DNA of 64,000 nt from Corella eumyota. Lineage: Eukaryota > Chordata > Ascidiacea > Phlebobranchia > Corellidae. The number at the start of each line of letters is the position of its first letter. Within the stretch, counting starts at the first letter, position 1. The stretch is from contig OY720099.1 in NCBI GenBank assembly GCA_963082875.1, positions 8,184,001 through 8,248,000 of the forward strand, given 5' to 3'. Made by a program: the position numbers and the translations under genes. The notes below the pieces were generated by a model. It was not told where the DNA came from and did no database searches. It saw nothing but the letters and a program-made list of their open reading frames with translations. Below, one piece after another: positions 33,322 through 46,000 of this stretch.

Positions 33322-34988
33322 TTATGACGACACACTAACACGTGTTAATTTAATTTCGTCCGGGTGGCCGAGTATTCGTTTATCCTCGCTATTTAAACAC
33401 CCACACTTTATCGCCAACCAGTGGCGAAATTTGTACAAACCAAACAGGATTAAATGCGAAATTAAAATGAAAATAGCGCCCGCTAGAAATAGTATCAAAG
33501 CAGCCTTTATCGGATCGTTCTTCCAATCAATGACGCCGTTGCCATAAATTGATGACGTCACGTTGGATAAGTGTAAAATAAGAGTAAAAACTGAATAGAA
33601 AAACCCTATAATGATCGGATATATAACATGCAGAAGCCTAATTTGAAGATTACCAACAAAAAGGTCGATAATCAGTATGCCAAGATTAAGAGCGTGAATG
33701 TAAATGTTGAATGGGTGGTGTAGGAACGACGAAGACACTTTGCTAGAGAGCAGACACCAGAATAAAATGTCGACTAGGAACGCGGTATCGAATGCAATGT
33801 TGAAGACAATCCAAGCTATTTTGTGAAGCCAAATTAGGCTGTTGCGGTCTAAAAAAATATTTGATTTTAGTACCACTATAAGAAGGCTAATATTTTAAAT
33901 TATGTTATATAATACAATATACATAATTTTACAATTTTCTTTTTTTGCCATATCACCTTATGATGATAGGTTTTTTTAAATTTTTGTTGGAAAAGAGTGT
34001 GCAGTTTAGACGTAAATAAGTTATCCGTAAACGCCGAGGTCAAGGACGAATAGTGGGACATTGGTGCGGCTCGAACTCGAAACCTTTTTGCTCATAGTCC
34101 GCTACCAAAACCGGTATACCACACTACCAGACTTTAAAGTAAGTAAGATAATTTTAAAAACGCTATTAAAGTATATTTTACCAGTGACATTTTTTCCCTG
34201 CAAACATTTTCCGTAGATGGCGGTAGTAAGGGCAAAAATGAAGTAAATATTAAGAAACAGCTCGACCCAATTGGTCATATAAAACGCGTAATTTTCTTCT
34301 ATGAAAACCCAGTGAGCGACCAAAATACAAAGAGGAATCAAACATATTAAAAATCGGTATGCCAGGTATCCATTTCGGTTATTCCCCCACTGCAACACAA
34401 ATAAATTATTTATAAATGTAAGACAATATTGAAAGAGGGTATTTATATACGTTTTTTTTGGGGTATTTATATACGTTTAAAGTTAATTTAGTGCATTCTA
34501 TATTAGCATTAAAATAAATAAAATTGCAAAGTGTTTAAGAACATTTTAAACTATATATTGTCATTTTCTTATCGCGTTATAAAAGTATGCTTTAGTAATA
34601 TGTCATTACTGAATTGAACCCAGTAAAAGAGCAATTTAGTAAAGTTTATAAATTTTCCATCGTTCTTTTGTGTTGAAAGTGGTTTTGCAAATGCGTAAAT
34701 ACATTAAATTTTTTCTGTTCAGTCTAATAAATTACTTTTTATAATGGCGTTTTTATAGGCGGTTAATTAGGCTTATTCCGATATTCATTTTCGATATTTA
34801 AGTTAAAACAACAAAACGCTTTCTCTAATACAGGTTAAGTATAATGCCTGAAAAGTTCAAAAAAAATTAAACTAATTTTTAATCATTTACAACTAAATAT
34901 TTACCTGGGATTCGTAAAACTGTTCGACAGAGCAGTCCACAAATCCGAAATTTTTTTTCCGAAATTCATCATGACAAATAGTACTCAT
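33322..34988 (-). CDS. Rolling-stone-like multipass membrane protein, copy A
   Basis: Three exons join in phase: 34988-34905, 34389-34182 and 33848-33322, 272 residues. The N-terminus (MSTICHDEFRKKNFGFVDCS) is soluble. It is followed by WGNNRNGYLAYRFLICLIPL and several further hydrophobic segments. The pattern YMTNWVELFLNIYF, the HALN...IDLFVGNLQIRLLHVIYPI block and the long C-terminal membrane helix match the rolling stone (rost) family, first described in fly myoblast fusion. Function in tunicates is not known. The first two exons have the same lengths (84 and 208 nt) and phases as copy B, showing tandem duplication. The intron between exons 2 and 3 holds a SINE-like insertion (33976-34136). 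Confidence 0.85.
33976..34136 (-). mobile_element. tRNA-derived SINE-like element (family 2)
   Basis: On the minus strand the head shows a tRNA-like A-box (TGGTAGTGTGGTATACCGG) and B-box (GAGTTCGAGCCGC). The 3' half (CGGCGTTTACGGATAAC through CACTCTTTTCCAACAAAAA) matches the fragment at 16828-16912. It differs from family 1 in its body. It sits in an intron of the rolling-stone-like gene. Confidence 0.7.
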
Positions 34989-36366
34989 ATTACACAATCT
35001 TATATACTACAGTTAAATATCTGTATCCTGTGTAAGGAATACGGTTTAGTGCACTGAGTCAATAAAGAGAATGTCTCAAATTTCCCTTTTTCGTTTGTTT
35101 GGAGTCTACCTATTCATAGCAAATAGTACAAGCTTATTTCACGTGAAATACCTTGAAAAATACTACCATTTATGACCTTTGTAGTCATTTGTGGCAAATA
35201 TAACATGCTAAACAAAAACATAGAACAAATAGCACGATTCAATCTATAAAATATCGACTGACGATGCAGAAATAAGCTACATTTAGGTTCTTGTTTATAT
35301 CGATACAACTTAATAATGTGGCCTAAAGTCAGATTAAATGAACTCATAATCATGTATGCACTTCTGTATTTTACCACTTACTAACAAGTTCCACTTCACT
35401 TACTACGATATTATGCAGAACTCACATTCATGTGAACATAAGTGTTTGGTTGGGGATAACATCACGCTCTACAACTACTATTTTTTTGTTTAGCGGTGTA
35501 TAACACTATATTTAAGTGAACCTTAGACTTAGGCGGGAACAACCTGGTTTAACATACTAGTGCAATAACTTAATGGTGCTGCAATAACTTCCTGAACTTT
35601 GCAATTAATTCTTAACTATGCAAGGTCGTAGTTATGTTATAATATATGGATATCCATATGCTACTGGTATAGAGTTAAGCCATTATTTTTAAAGGTTTTG
35701 TGCTTATACATGTTTGCTTGCTTCTTGTCCTTACAAGTAACGCTTGAATAACTAAATCTTTTGCGGTTTCAGACTTGTTTCTTAGAAATAAAATGCATAA
35801 CAACTTTTTTCCGCTCAAAACAACTTGTTTTTGTTTTTTCCTTTCAGAATACGCAGTTCGATCGATTTTCGGCACTTGTTATTAAACCGCGTTTTTCTCT
35901 GTGACATCATAATCATTCTTAACGAAACCGCCAAATAAATTAAGTTTTTTTGTTCCAGACCAGCGAAAACTTTGGTTAAACTTGCTAACGTAAACTGAAG
36001 TTAAGCTCAATTTGGTTTCAGTCATGCCAAGAGACCAGCTTAAAATAATAAACTTTTTATTTTGGTCGTGTACATAGATAGCTATTGTTTATGCTCGATT
36101 TTCACATACTTTAAAATACACTCCAAAGTTACACAAAATTTGACGTTCACTTTCGAAAACATGTTGAATTAGTCATCTAAGTTTTGTTTGTTTACATAAA
36201 ACAGTTTTAATATAAACTCGCGATTATTGTGTGACTTTGAAACAAAATATGCAAAGATGGAAAATATAAACAAGTAGGTATAAAAAATAATTAAATGATA
36301 ATGATAAAAAATTAAGAATATACAAAATGTGAATACATATTACCATAAAAACCACATATATTTTAA
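34989..36366. other. Spacer between the two rolling-stone-like copies
   Basis: 1.4 kb, AT-rich. Short minus-strand open frames at 35114-35377 and 35675-35875 show no family features and no matching splice pattern. It includes the promoter of copy A and the 3' flank of copy B. Confidence 0.4.
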
Positions 36367-37593
36367 CTACTTCGGCGTTATATTGAAGTTTGCAAAGGTG
36401 GTATTTTCACTTACCAAATTACAATCATTATTACTCTCATTTACTATTAGGGGCTCAAACTTATAAGCCCTAGCAACCCAGGCTCTATAATGATAAAACC
36501 CAAACCCAACAACGTGTAATAAGGGCAAAAATATAATACATATTACTAAGGCATAACCAGCAGCCTCGCCAGGTGCTTGAGCCCAGTCCATAACCATATA
36601 AACTGCAGAGGTAAACCCAGTCCAGTGCAATATCAAAGTGTATAAGACATACACCAATCCATATGTCATGGGGTATACAAAATGGAGCAACCGTATTGGC
36701 TTTGACGTCACAAATAGATCGATGAATATCATAAGGAAGTTTATAGCGTGGGAGTGAATTATAAAGGCGCTCGAAAGATTGAATCCGTTTTCAGCTAACG
36801 AACGTGAAAGTAAAATCCAAAATGCTAAATCGGTTCCCAGAGCGGCACTGAATGTTACATTAAATAAAACCCAAACAAGTTTGTGAAACCACTGTAGTTG
36901 TTCTGCAAAATAAACAACAATCATATTTTCGTTGTCATTAGGTTAACAATCACACTGTTGTATGCGTTGTTGGCCTTTATTGTACTTATCATTACATTTG
37001 ATTTTAAGATGACTAAATTATATTTAGTAGTCGATTGCCCGCTCCACGAGAGCTGCATTTTAATTGTCGTAATGTGGTCGCAACTCGTAACCAATATATA
37101 CCCGTGTATATTAACTCACACACTACAAAATGCATTTTTAAGGCCCTCTAATTAGACATATTTATTGTTTGTATGTTTCTTGTACTTACTTTTATCCCTG
37201 TTTTTACCGACGAACAGGCCGTAAATTGCCACAGCAGCTGACAAAGTAAAATACAAACAGCCAGACGCCTCAGTCCAGTTAGTTAGAAAAATATAGAAAG
37301 GAATATCTAAAACCGAAACTTGGATAACGTACCAGGTTAGAGCATAAACGAACATGAACATTCGATAGGCTACGAATGCTATTCTATTTGGACCCCACTA
37401 AATAAAAAAATATTATTTAAACCCTAAATAAAAGTCTATTTTTTTAGTCTATTCTACATAATTTTTTAATACCTAAAAAAAATTTTTTTTATTGAAATGC
37501 TTTACAAACCTGAGAACGATAAAATCGAATTTGCTGACAATCACCAAATCCAAACTTTTCCCACTTAAATTCGTATTGACATAAGGTTGCCAT
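36367..37593 (-). CDS. Rolling-stone-like multipass membrane protein, copy B
   Basis: Three exons join in phase: 37593-37510, 37397-37190 and 36902-36367, 275 residues. Start MATLCQYEFKWEKFGFGDCQ parallels copy A. The family signatures are WGPNRIAFVAYRMFMFVYAL, YIFLTNWTEASGCLYFTLSA, HAINFLMIFIDLFVTSKPIR-LLHFVYPM and VMDWAQAPGEAAGYALVICI. The last is the rolling-stone YPVLDW...PG block, better conserved here than in copy A. Exon lengths 84 and 208 equal those of copy A. About 1.4 kb separates the copies, head to tail on the same strand. Confidence 0.88.
37013..37095 (+). repeat. Dispersed repeat ('GATTGCCC...GCTGCATTTTAATTG')
   Basis: 'gtcgattgcccgctccacga' followed by 'gctgcattttaattgtcgta' is shared with 60384-60440 ('gttgattgcccactatacag', 'gctgtattttaattgttgta') and partly with 45160-45240. 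It lies in an intron of copy B. The family is not identified. Confidence 0.55.
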
Positions 37594-38766
37594 GCTTTCG
37601 ATAGCATCAACAAAATGTTTCTTTGTGTCTAAACAACCTGAACTTTATTACCTCGGGCCTTAGGCGGTAAAGTTAATAAGCTTAAATCGTTTTCTATCAA
37701 TCCTTGATGTACTTAAAATAACTGTTGATTGCAATTGCAAGAATATTTTAATAGTTTTGTCTTGGTGACCTGAATATAAATACTTTTCCACATTTTAAAG
37801 TGTTTTTTAGCATTAAATTATTAAATCGTGACACGTTTTTCTTTTTTTATCTGTTAATTTCAGACACCTCTCAAAGTATATCAAACATTGTAAAAATGTT
37901 TTATTTTGAAAATTATTGAACATTACATCGCTATAATATTTTGCCTTTTTTTAGGTGAGTATATAATGTAATAAACTTTATAGCTATTTCCTGCCGCACA
38001 AACTTAACAAAACTAACGACTATGCACTACATTATTCGAATTAAATTTATTATTTTCGGTAGTTTTTTGATATGGGTGGCAGGTAGGCTTACCAGTCTGA
38101 TCCTAGGATTAGTTCACCCTGCCTCTGTCTGAGTTTGCGTCTGCTTAATGCTTTTCATCATCAGAGTTTTGTACTTTAGACTTTAATTATTTAAAAATAT
38201 AAACGTGTGTTATATAACATAACGATTAATGTGATTTATAAAAAATGGCATTAAACTTTTATCTATTTATAAAGAACTTTCCAAACCACATTCCAAAAAT
38301 AAACTACTAGTTTGGAAAAGGCAGGTTGTATGTAATTTACGGTCTTTGAACTAACTTTTTCGAATTTTTTAAAACTTTTGCGGTTTCTTTAAAACAACAT
38401 AAGTATATATTCTTTAACCCTATATATACATAACCTTCAAACTTAACTTTCTTATTATTATTCTTTTTATTATGAAATAATCACAAGAATTAATGAATAT
38501 TGTTCTTGTTATTTTAAAGGTTCTCGAATTTTTTACTTTAGCAGTCTAAATTTTTTGAAGAACCGTAAACTACACATGATCCAAAAGAAAAAAGGCTTCG
38601 TCGTTCTTGTTGATATAATGTTATTTTTAATTGAAATAAGAAAAATTTACTTAAAAATACTCTTAAACATATTGTGATGAATTAATTAACAAAATAAACT
38701 TACGCAAACAAGAATGTATTATAGTTTAAAAAGTAAATTAAATTTATCGTTATTTTCGTGAATTTA
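37594..38766. other. Intergenic, AT-rich
   Basis: No gene seen. A GC-richer patch at 38060-38165 ('ggtggcaggtaggcttaccagt...') might be an old repeat, but it matches nothing else in the window. Confidence 0.4.
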
Positions 38767-41402
38767 TTAATCAATAACTACAACAGGAGTTGTGACAGCG
38801 GTGGCATTTGGCGTCACAATTGTTGGCAGGCCACCCGACTGAACCGGTGTGAAAGTACTGATAGCTGTTGCATTCGGGGTCATATTAGAAACATCTTTTG
38901 CTACAGCCCAGGGTTTCGCGTAGGGCCGCGAATTTCCGTATTCAGTGTGTTTTCTTGTTGCAGGCGGGCGTGGGGTGAGGTTGTGATTATTTGTGACCTG
39001 GCGAGACACCGTCGCGTGTGGCGCTGTGGCAGGTACGCCGTTCCATACCAAACAGTCACCAACGCTGTACCGTACTGCTGGCGCGGACTTTGAGCGTCGT
39101 CTAGTGTGCTGAATGTAGGTTGGAACAACTTTAGCTAATCTACCGGTCGTGTTAATGTCGACGTGAGATCGAGGGTTTTGACCGGGCCCTTGATATAATT
39201 TTCCCGTGTTAAGGTCGGTGTTTATACGAGGGTTAGGTTGACCGTGGCTAAACTGTCTCTTGTAGTCTGTGATCCACTTTTGTTTTGCGTCGTTGGCTTC
39301 CATTTCTTGCATCCTTCGACGAATTCGTGGCGAGACTCGTTGTGTCATTTGCGCGCTTGTTTTCTTTTCACCAGTTTGAAAATCAAGCCTGGAAATAAAA
39401 CAGCAAAATAATTACCGGTGTTATCTAGTAAACGGAACTTAAAAATAATCCAAATAGTCCTAATGTAAAAGAAGTCGACTTCTGACCATGGTAATATGTA
39501 AAAAAGATCTTTTCTTCAAGTTGAAACAAAATTACACAATTAGCCTTTTAATTAAATGGCATAGAAAAACACATCATAACCATTAATTCAAGAACCTATC
39601 GCCCAAGGTAATGTTTTTTAAGTAAATTCAATGATATGTGAACAAACCTGTACAAGGACACGGATGATCCCTCTCTTCTTAATTCCTCCCTATGAGGGAT
39701 CCAAGCAATGAATTCTGGATTGAACGCGGTAACTGATCTTCCAGCTTTGCGACGTCCAAGCCCCTTTAAAATTTTAATTTTTGACTGTATTTTTTAACAT
39801 TATGTCTTTTATTCAGAACTATAAATCTTGATAATATCTGCAGCGTTGTGTAATGATTACCCAGTTTTACTATATAGGGCCCTGGGTTCATTTTCAATTA
39901 CTTTCATATGGGAGAAGCCCTGTTGAGTAAGCCCCTTTAACCCCTATGAACTTTAATCAGGAGGTATCAACCATATAGTTATAAATCAATAATATCTCAA
40001 ATGCCAAAGGCAACTTGGGACTGGTCCCGGGTGGCCTTATATTTAGATTGCATAGTCACTCTTCCTACTTTAAATATAAAAATAAAATTCTTAACTTCGT
40101 ACATCAGGCTTGTGCAAAATTAAAAAAAAAATAATTGAAATTACTGTGTCAAAATAACTGGCATCAGTCGGAAAGGAATGTCGATTGTCATGCTTGGAGA
40201 AAGTATGGTGGTCTGGTGATTTCTAAACATTGAAATCATTTAAGTTATCTATGATAAATTTAAATAAATTAAAGAAAATAATTTAATAAAGATTCTTTAC
40301 AATCTTTGCAAGGATACTAAAATAACATCAATGTATATTTAACCAATATTTCGGATTTCTTAAATGTATGGCTGTTATCGATTTTAATTTTTCTTTGCTG
40401 TTTAATTCTATTGTTAAGATTGTTTGATAACGGTGACAAATAACGGGACAATGACATAACAATGGTTAAAAATGGCTTCAAACAACAATTTCAAATCGTT
40501 TATTCGTTAACAATGCCAATGTCGGAAGTAACAATCAGTCATTGTCTGCTTTGAATAGATCGTTTTCATAAAGTTATTATTAAAATTACATGATTCCTGT
40601 TATGCTAAACAACTACTTTGTAAGTTAATGGTCACGTGACATGTAACCAAGCCTTTGTGCATTTTTTTAGAGTGGGGTTATTTTTTGTTTTAATGATGTG
40701 TGTTGTGTAGTTTTTGCATTATGTTGGTTTTAGAACATGAGGTCATTAATTGATTCCTACTGCTCCCAAGTTGTGGAACTTTCGGGTAAGGCACTATAAA
40801 CAGTACAAATTCTTACCAACCTAAACTCCATTCGGCAAATTAATGATCTGGCAATATGCCCAGGTGATATTCGAACAGTTATAGTTAAATAGCGACGGAG
40901 TTTGGGAAACGTTACGCTACATGTTTAAGAATAAAGATACAAAATGTATATTTTTACTTACCCTAACCCACTTTATAAACTGTTGGGGAGGGTTGGGGGT
41001 TGCAGTGTGACGGTAATCTTGCACGATGTCGTTACGAGTCTTGCTCCGAAAGTGGCCAAAATATCCACCTGGGTGCTGAAAAAAATTTGGTTCTTAGCAA
41101 TTTTACTCAATTGCATTATGTAGTATTATCTACAAATTACACCAACGATGCCGTGTCAATTTTACCCAAAGACAGTCCAACTTGACAAACTAATATAATA
41201 ATATCCCCACCTTGTTTGTATTTAATAAAATATGCCCTTCAAAAACGGAATTGGCATTTGGGTGACTTTAGGGTTGAATTAACCGGGCGTAAATTAAAAA
41301 AAAATTTTACACGGAATTTCTTTAACAAAAGGATTATTTTTAGTTTAAATTTCAAATTAATTATTAATATCTTACCCAGGTTCCAACTATACTTGCTGAC
41401 AT
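38767..41402 (-). CDS. Unrecognised basic protein of 318 residues, possible axonemal/ciliary type
   Basis: Five exons join in phase: 41402-41376 (MSASIVGTW), 41075-40962, 40222-40145, 39763-39648 and 39388-38767. The protein is basic, soluble and low in hydrophobic stretches. It contains HPGGYFGHFRSKTRNDIVQD, a His-rich DHHTFSKHDNRHSF, ASYFDTGLGRRK, and an Arg-rich IRRRMQEMEANDAKQKWITD helix, then a Pro/Asn/Thr-rich tail. Short Gly/Pro/Arg blocks of this kind are common in microtubule inner proteins of cilia, and neighbours include CFAP99, but I cannot name a family and the ciliary idea is a guess. The intron between exons 3 and 4 carries a SINE. The start is chosen because MSASIVGTW joins HPGGYFGH with canonical sites. 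Confidence 0.75.
39838..40092 (+). mobile_element. tRNA-derived SINE (family 1), diverged
   Basis: The tRNA-like head ('gcgttgtgtaatgattaccc', B-box-like 'ctgggttcattttcaa') is followed by body motifs 'gagtaagcccctttaacccc', 'aaatcaataatatctcaaat' and 'ggcaacttgggactggtcc'. It is inserted in an intron of the gene at 38767-41402 in opposite orientation. Confidence 0.7.
40735..40870 (+). mobile_element. Degenerate SINE fragment (family 1)
   Basis: 'gggtaaggcactataaacag' followed by 'tacaaattctt' matches the 'gagtaaggcactataaacgg' segment of the 58770 copy. Flanks are too diverged to define the ends. Confidence 0.45.
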
Positions 41403-43064
41403 TGTAGTTTTTTACTTCGAATTATTTTCAAAATATTTAATATTGAGCTAAAAAACGACCTAATTCTGCTAACCGAATACCATACCTTCCTTCCCCTTTT
41501 TAATTTTAACTGCTGTAATGTTCTAAATCAATAAAACAACGAATGTTTAATCGTATCTTGATCATAAATATATCAATTTCAAATATTTTGCCCTTACAAC
41601 ACTACTATAAGGTACTTGAATACATAATAGCGGTCATAAGGTTATAGCGTAAATTGGATATTTAAAACTCTGTGAACACAATGGCATTAGATCAGCTGAT
41701 AGGTAAGGTTGTTTTGTATGGGAACAAGTTTAATACGCGATTTACTGGGCCACAATAACGTGTGTACTTAATTTTGGAATATTGCTTTCTTTGCTAAAAT
41801 CATAGATTAATCCTTTCCGATTACACTCATTTTCTTCAATTCTGAACTGAACTATACACTTCGAATTTCTTACTAATAATAACTAACGTAATATTTCTAA
41901 CTGCAACTTTTATTTAAACGTAGAACGTAAAAATCAAATAACTAGTCTTTTAAAATCTCGAATACCCATGTTCTAATGTATCGGTTGCTTTAACTCAACA
42001 TTGAAAGTGGCTTGTAATTGGAAATCGGTTTTGTTCTGTTTAAAGTACCCTCGTGTCGTCTCTTTAAACGCGTTCTTAGTTACAGAAATTTAAAACACTT
42101 TCAATCCAACTATTTATATAACTAAACACTTACATGTTAAGCATATAAAAAAATCTGATATTTTGTTTTAACTTCCCTGTGTTTTACATAGTCTTAAAAC
42201 TTAGCGAATCACATTTAAGGCATTGTAAATTACTTTTTAATGTGATTACCAAATACATTACAAGCACTGCTGAAAGCGTAATTATTATTTAATCTAAAGA
42301 CAAATGGTAATATAACTCTTATGTTTATACTTAAGTTATAATTATATTACTAATTGTATTGTAATAGTTTTTTAATGCAATTGCGTTTTAATTAATGATT
42401 AAACAAATTTTTATGTCAATAGTTACCGTTGATTTACTAATAATAATAAATAAAATAACTTTTAATTTTTAAAATAAAAAATTTAAATTATTTTTTTAGA
42501 TTTTAGGAGGTATTGATATGTAAAATTTGAATTAAATAAATAATCGAATAAAAACTAAACTCAACTGCAAATTTAAAGTTAAAAAGTCGCGTGCGACTCA
42601 AGCGTGCCGCAAATAAGTTACAGTCTCTACTTTCTTTTGTTTTTATTTATTTATTATAATCTCGTAGATTTAAAGTTTAGAAGGCGGTGTAATAATAAAA
42701 AGCCGTATAATGAAATCCCAGAGGATTTAGCTTATTATCTTAATATTAAATAATTTTATCTTTTAATTGAGTTTATAAAAACGGACAATGAATTTTAATG
42801 GTACAATAAGTAGGTTAAAATAGCAAAAATCATTAGACTTCTATTTTATGTTTTTAGATTTTACTACCTGACTATTTTGTTTTCGTATGTCAGTATTTTT
42901 TATAATTATTTTGTTGTTTTATTTGTCTGTCTGTCTGTCTATATTTATAAGTTATTGATGTTTAGGTCATTGGCTGCTATACACACTCTGATGTTATAAT
43001 TAGAAAGTGTTAAAATATGTAGAAATTCTTAAATTTTGGGCGCTTGCCAAAAAAAATTTTAAAA
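41403..43064. promoter_or_regulatory. Divergent intergenic region (1.7 kb)
   Basis: Lies between the start codons of the unrecognised basic protein (-) and the CTTNBP2-like gene (+). AT-rich, with a short GTCT microsatellite near 42923-42941. Promoter role is inferred from position. Confidence 0.4.
42923..42941 (+). repeat. (GTCT)n microsatellite
   Basis: Four to five perfect GTCT units upstream of the CTTNBP2-like gene. Confidence 0.8.
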
Positions 43065-46000
43065 ATGGAAAAGGAGGATAAATCTTCAGTTGTTAAAAAT
43101 GAAGAAGTTAAAAGACCATCTAGTTTAAAAAACAATAAAGTTGCCAATAAAAAGGTATTTGAAGTTAACTAATAATTTTTAAAAGATTTCACATCTTTTA
43201 AATAAGCTTGTAATATTAGTAACCTATTAATTTTTTTTTATCGCATATTATAAATTGCTCAAAACAAATTATTTTGCTTAAAATAAATAAAATAAATTGC
43301 TCAAAATAAAATCAAAAATGTTAAATTTAGGTCCAACAAAAAGGTTTAAACATGACCAGATTGGGAAAACCAGATTTACTTCGTCTTTTAAGCATTTTAG
43401 AAGGAGAATTAGAAGCTAGGGATATCTATATTGTTAATTTACAGGTAAGAAATATTACATTACACCGAAGATATGACCAATTTGGAATTTTATGTAAAAA
43501 AATGCAGCACAAGCAATATGCGAGTTGCAACCTTATATGAACAATGTGTAAAAAGTTTTTATGAAAAATTTTTTTGTTTATGCTTTACTTTTACTGATTA
43601 TTAAAGTTTTAAAACTAAAACCTACCTCAATCTTCTAAATAACATTATGGTTTTATTGCTGTAAGTTTTTGCTATTTGACTAGAGATCTTATTGTTCACA
43701 TTTAGTTCCTACTTATTTTATGTCAGATATTTTTTTGTTAGATTCTAAATTTTAATTATACTCAACAATATACAGTATAGTGACACTTTAGATTTTCTAA
43801 ACAATTTAAAGTTTAAAACTTATCGTAATTGTTTTTATGCAACAAATATCCTATTTTTAAATTACAAAAAGGCTCAGTTAAACCAAGGATCATACAAAGA
43901 GGGTCGATACTTTAACCACAGCCTTCATGACCCTTTTATTGCTTTGATGAGGGACAATGAAGCCATGAGTGGAAGTGTAACCCCAACCGAGGATAAATTA
44001 AAGCAAAAAGTTATCAACAGTAACAACATGGTATGTGGCAATAAAATGTTTTTAATAATTTTTAACATTAATTTGTAAAAAACATCAGTTTAAATAATTT
44101 TAATTATTTAACGTCTTAAAACATTGTTTATTTAATTGTGATTAATAATAGCAATATAATTTTTTTTTAATTTTTTAAGTGCTGCTTAATTTCTATTTAA
44201 ATATTTTTAGGTAAAAATTCAACCTCTACCATTACTTGAAAAACTTACTGAACAATTTAAAAAACAACAAGTTAAAGTAAAACAGCATTTGGCCCTTAGC
44301 GATGCTTATTATCATATGGTAGGTTATACTTGGCATTTATATAATTAATTAAAGGTCTTAAAAAAATCTTATTTATAGGTTTATATTTTTTAAATTTTTG
44401 TATTAAAAAAAATTTTCTTTTTTAAGTGGGTTATTTTTTTGGGGTCTCGGAAATAAATTATTTTTTGTTGTTTGCTTTCTTATCTTGAGAAGTTAATTTA
44501 TCGTAAAAGTTAAATATTAGCCATTAGATAAATCTTAAGTTTTTAGAAAATTTGACAGTTTTTAAGATATGGAAAGTTTCTATATTAATTCTCAGACGGT
44601 TAAATTAATAACAAGTTCATTTTTATGCGAAAATTTTGCTAATATGTTTTTACAAAAAAAAATTTTTAGGTTAATGAAGAACTAATGGTAGAGAAAAAAA
44701 AGAATTCAAGCCCTGAGCCAAACTCATTCAAACTCGAGAATGACCAACTCAAACTATTTGCTCAGGTTGAGCGAAATAAAAGCAAGAAAATTGAGACGGA
44801 GTATAAGAAATTGTTGCAGTTGGTGTCTAAGGAAAGACAGAAATACAGGACCGTATGTTAAATTATTCATGATACAATATTTTTTTAGGTGTTTTATTTG
44901 AATTATTAAACAAAATTCTTAAAACTTGGTTTTGAAATAAACACTTGTTTGAATTGGATTACTTTCATATGACAGAAAACCATCGACAACAATAAGATAT
45001 TTAAATTTGCTTGAAAAAATGCAATTTAATTAATTCCAAAAAATTAGTAAAATTTTTTTTTTTTAATTTAAGTTTTTGGGAATTGTTATTGAATATTAAA
45101 TCTTTTATGCTTCATTTTGAAAAGGTTAAATATTGTACTATCATTATTCAACTTACTAGTTGATTGCCTGCCTGCATTTTATTCGGTAAATTATGACCAC
45201 AACTAATAAATGCCCAATATATTTCACCTACAAACAGCATTTTTTTATATTAAAGGCTTTTGTAATGGACATATATATATTTTAAACATGAAGTTTTATT
45301 ATAAATAAATTAAACTGCATATATTATCATAGTTCTATTCTTACCACTCATTTGTCATCTTTTTACATATCCTTTTAATTCCATATGTGTCATAAAGTTA
45401 TAACCCCCACATTAAAGGTTGTATGATATCATTATAAGAAATTTATTTAATTAAATATTAAAATTTTGTAATCAATAATATTTGACGTATAAATTTTATA
45501 TAGAAAATTTTATTTAGAATTATTTTAACATTTGTATTAAATTTTTATAAATGTATACATTAACTGGCATTAAAATAACTTCAAAAAGCCAAAGCCTTTT
45601 GTCATTTTCACACACTTTAAAAAGTCAACTTTAATATCAAGTGGAGTTTTATTTTCAACTTTTATTGATAAACAAAAAAACTTGAAATTCTTGACATTTT
45701 TTTCAAGATTATCACTCTTCTGCTTGAAGAGAGAAGAATGAGAGAACTAGGAGAAAAAGGCAACAAGCAAGACAACTTGGTTGTAGAGGAATTATTAGAC
45801 CAGGATGAAAAAGTAAAATAACCCAAATTATAAACAAAAATAATGTAAATTTTTGAATTATATTTAAAATTTTTTTTAACCATATATGTTTAGGTTTTGG
45901 AGAAAAATATTGAGCTTCAAACAATAGTCGAGGACTTGAAAACAGAAGAAATCAAAATGAAAAAGGAAATTGAAAATTTGAAGCAAGAAATTAACTTTTT

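Noticed and set aside
36898-37155. Plus-strand hydrophobic open frame
   Set aside because: It lies in an intron of the rolling-stone-like copy B and overlaps a dispersed repeat. No family features.
38758-39128. Open frames overlapping the last exon of the basic protein gene
   Set aside because: They lie in other frames of a well-supported exon and have no splice partners.
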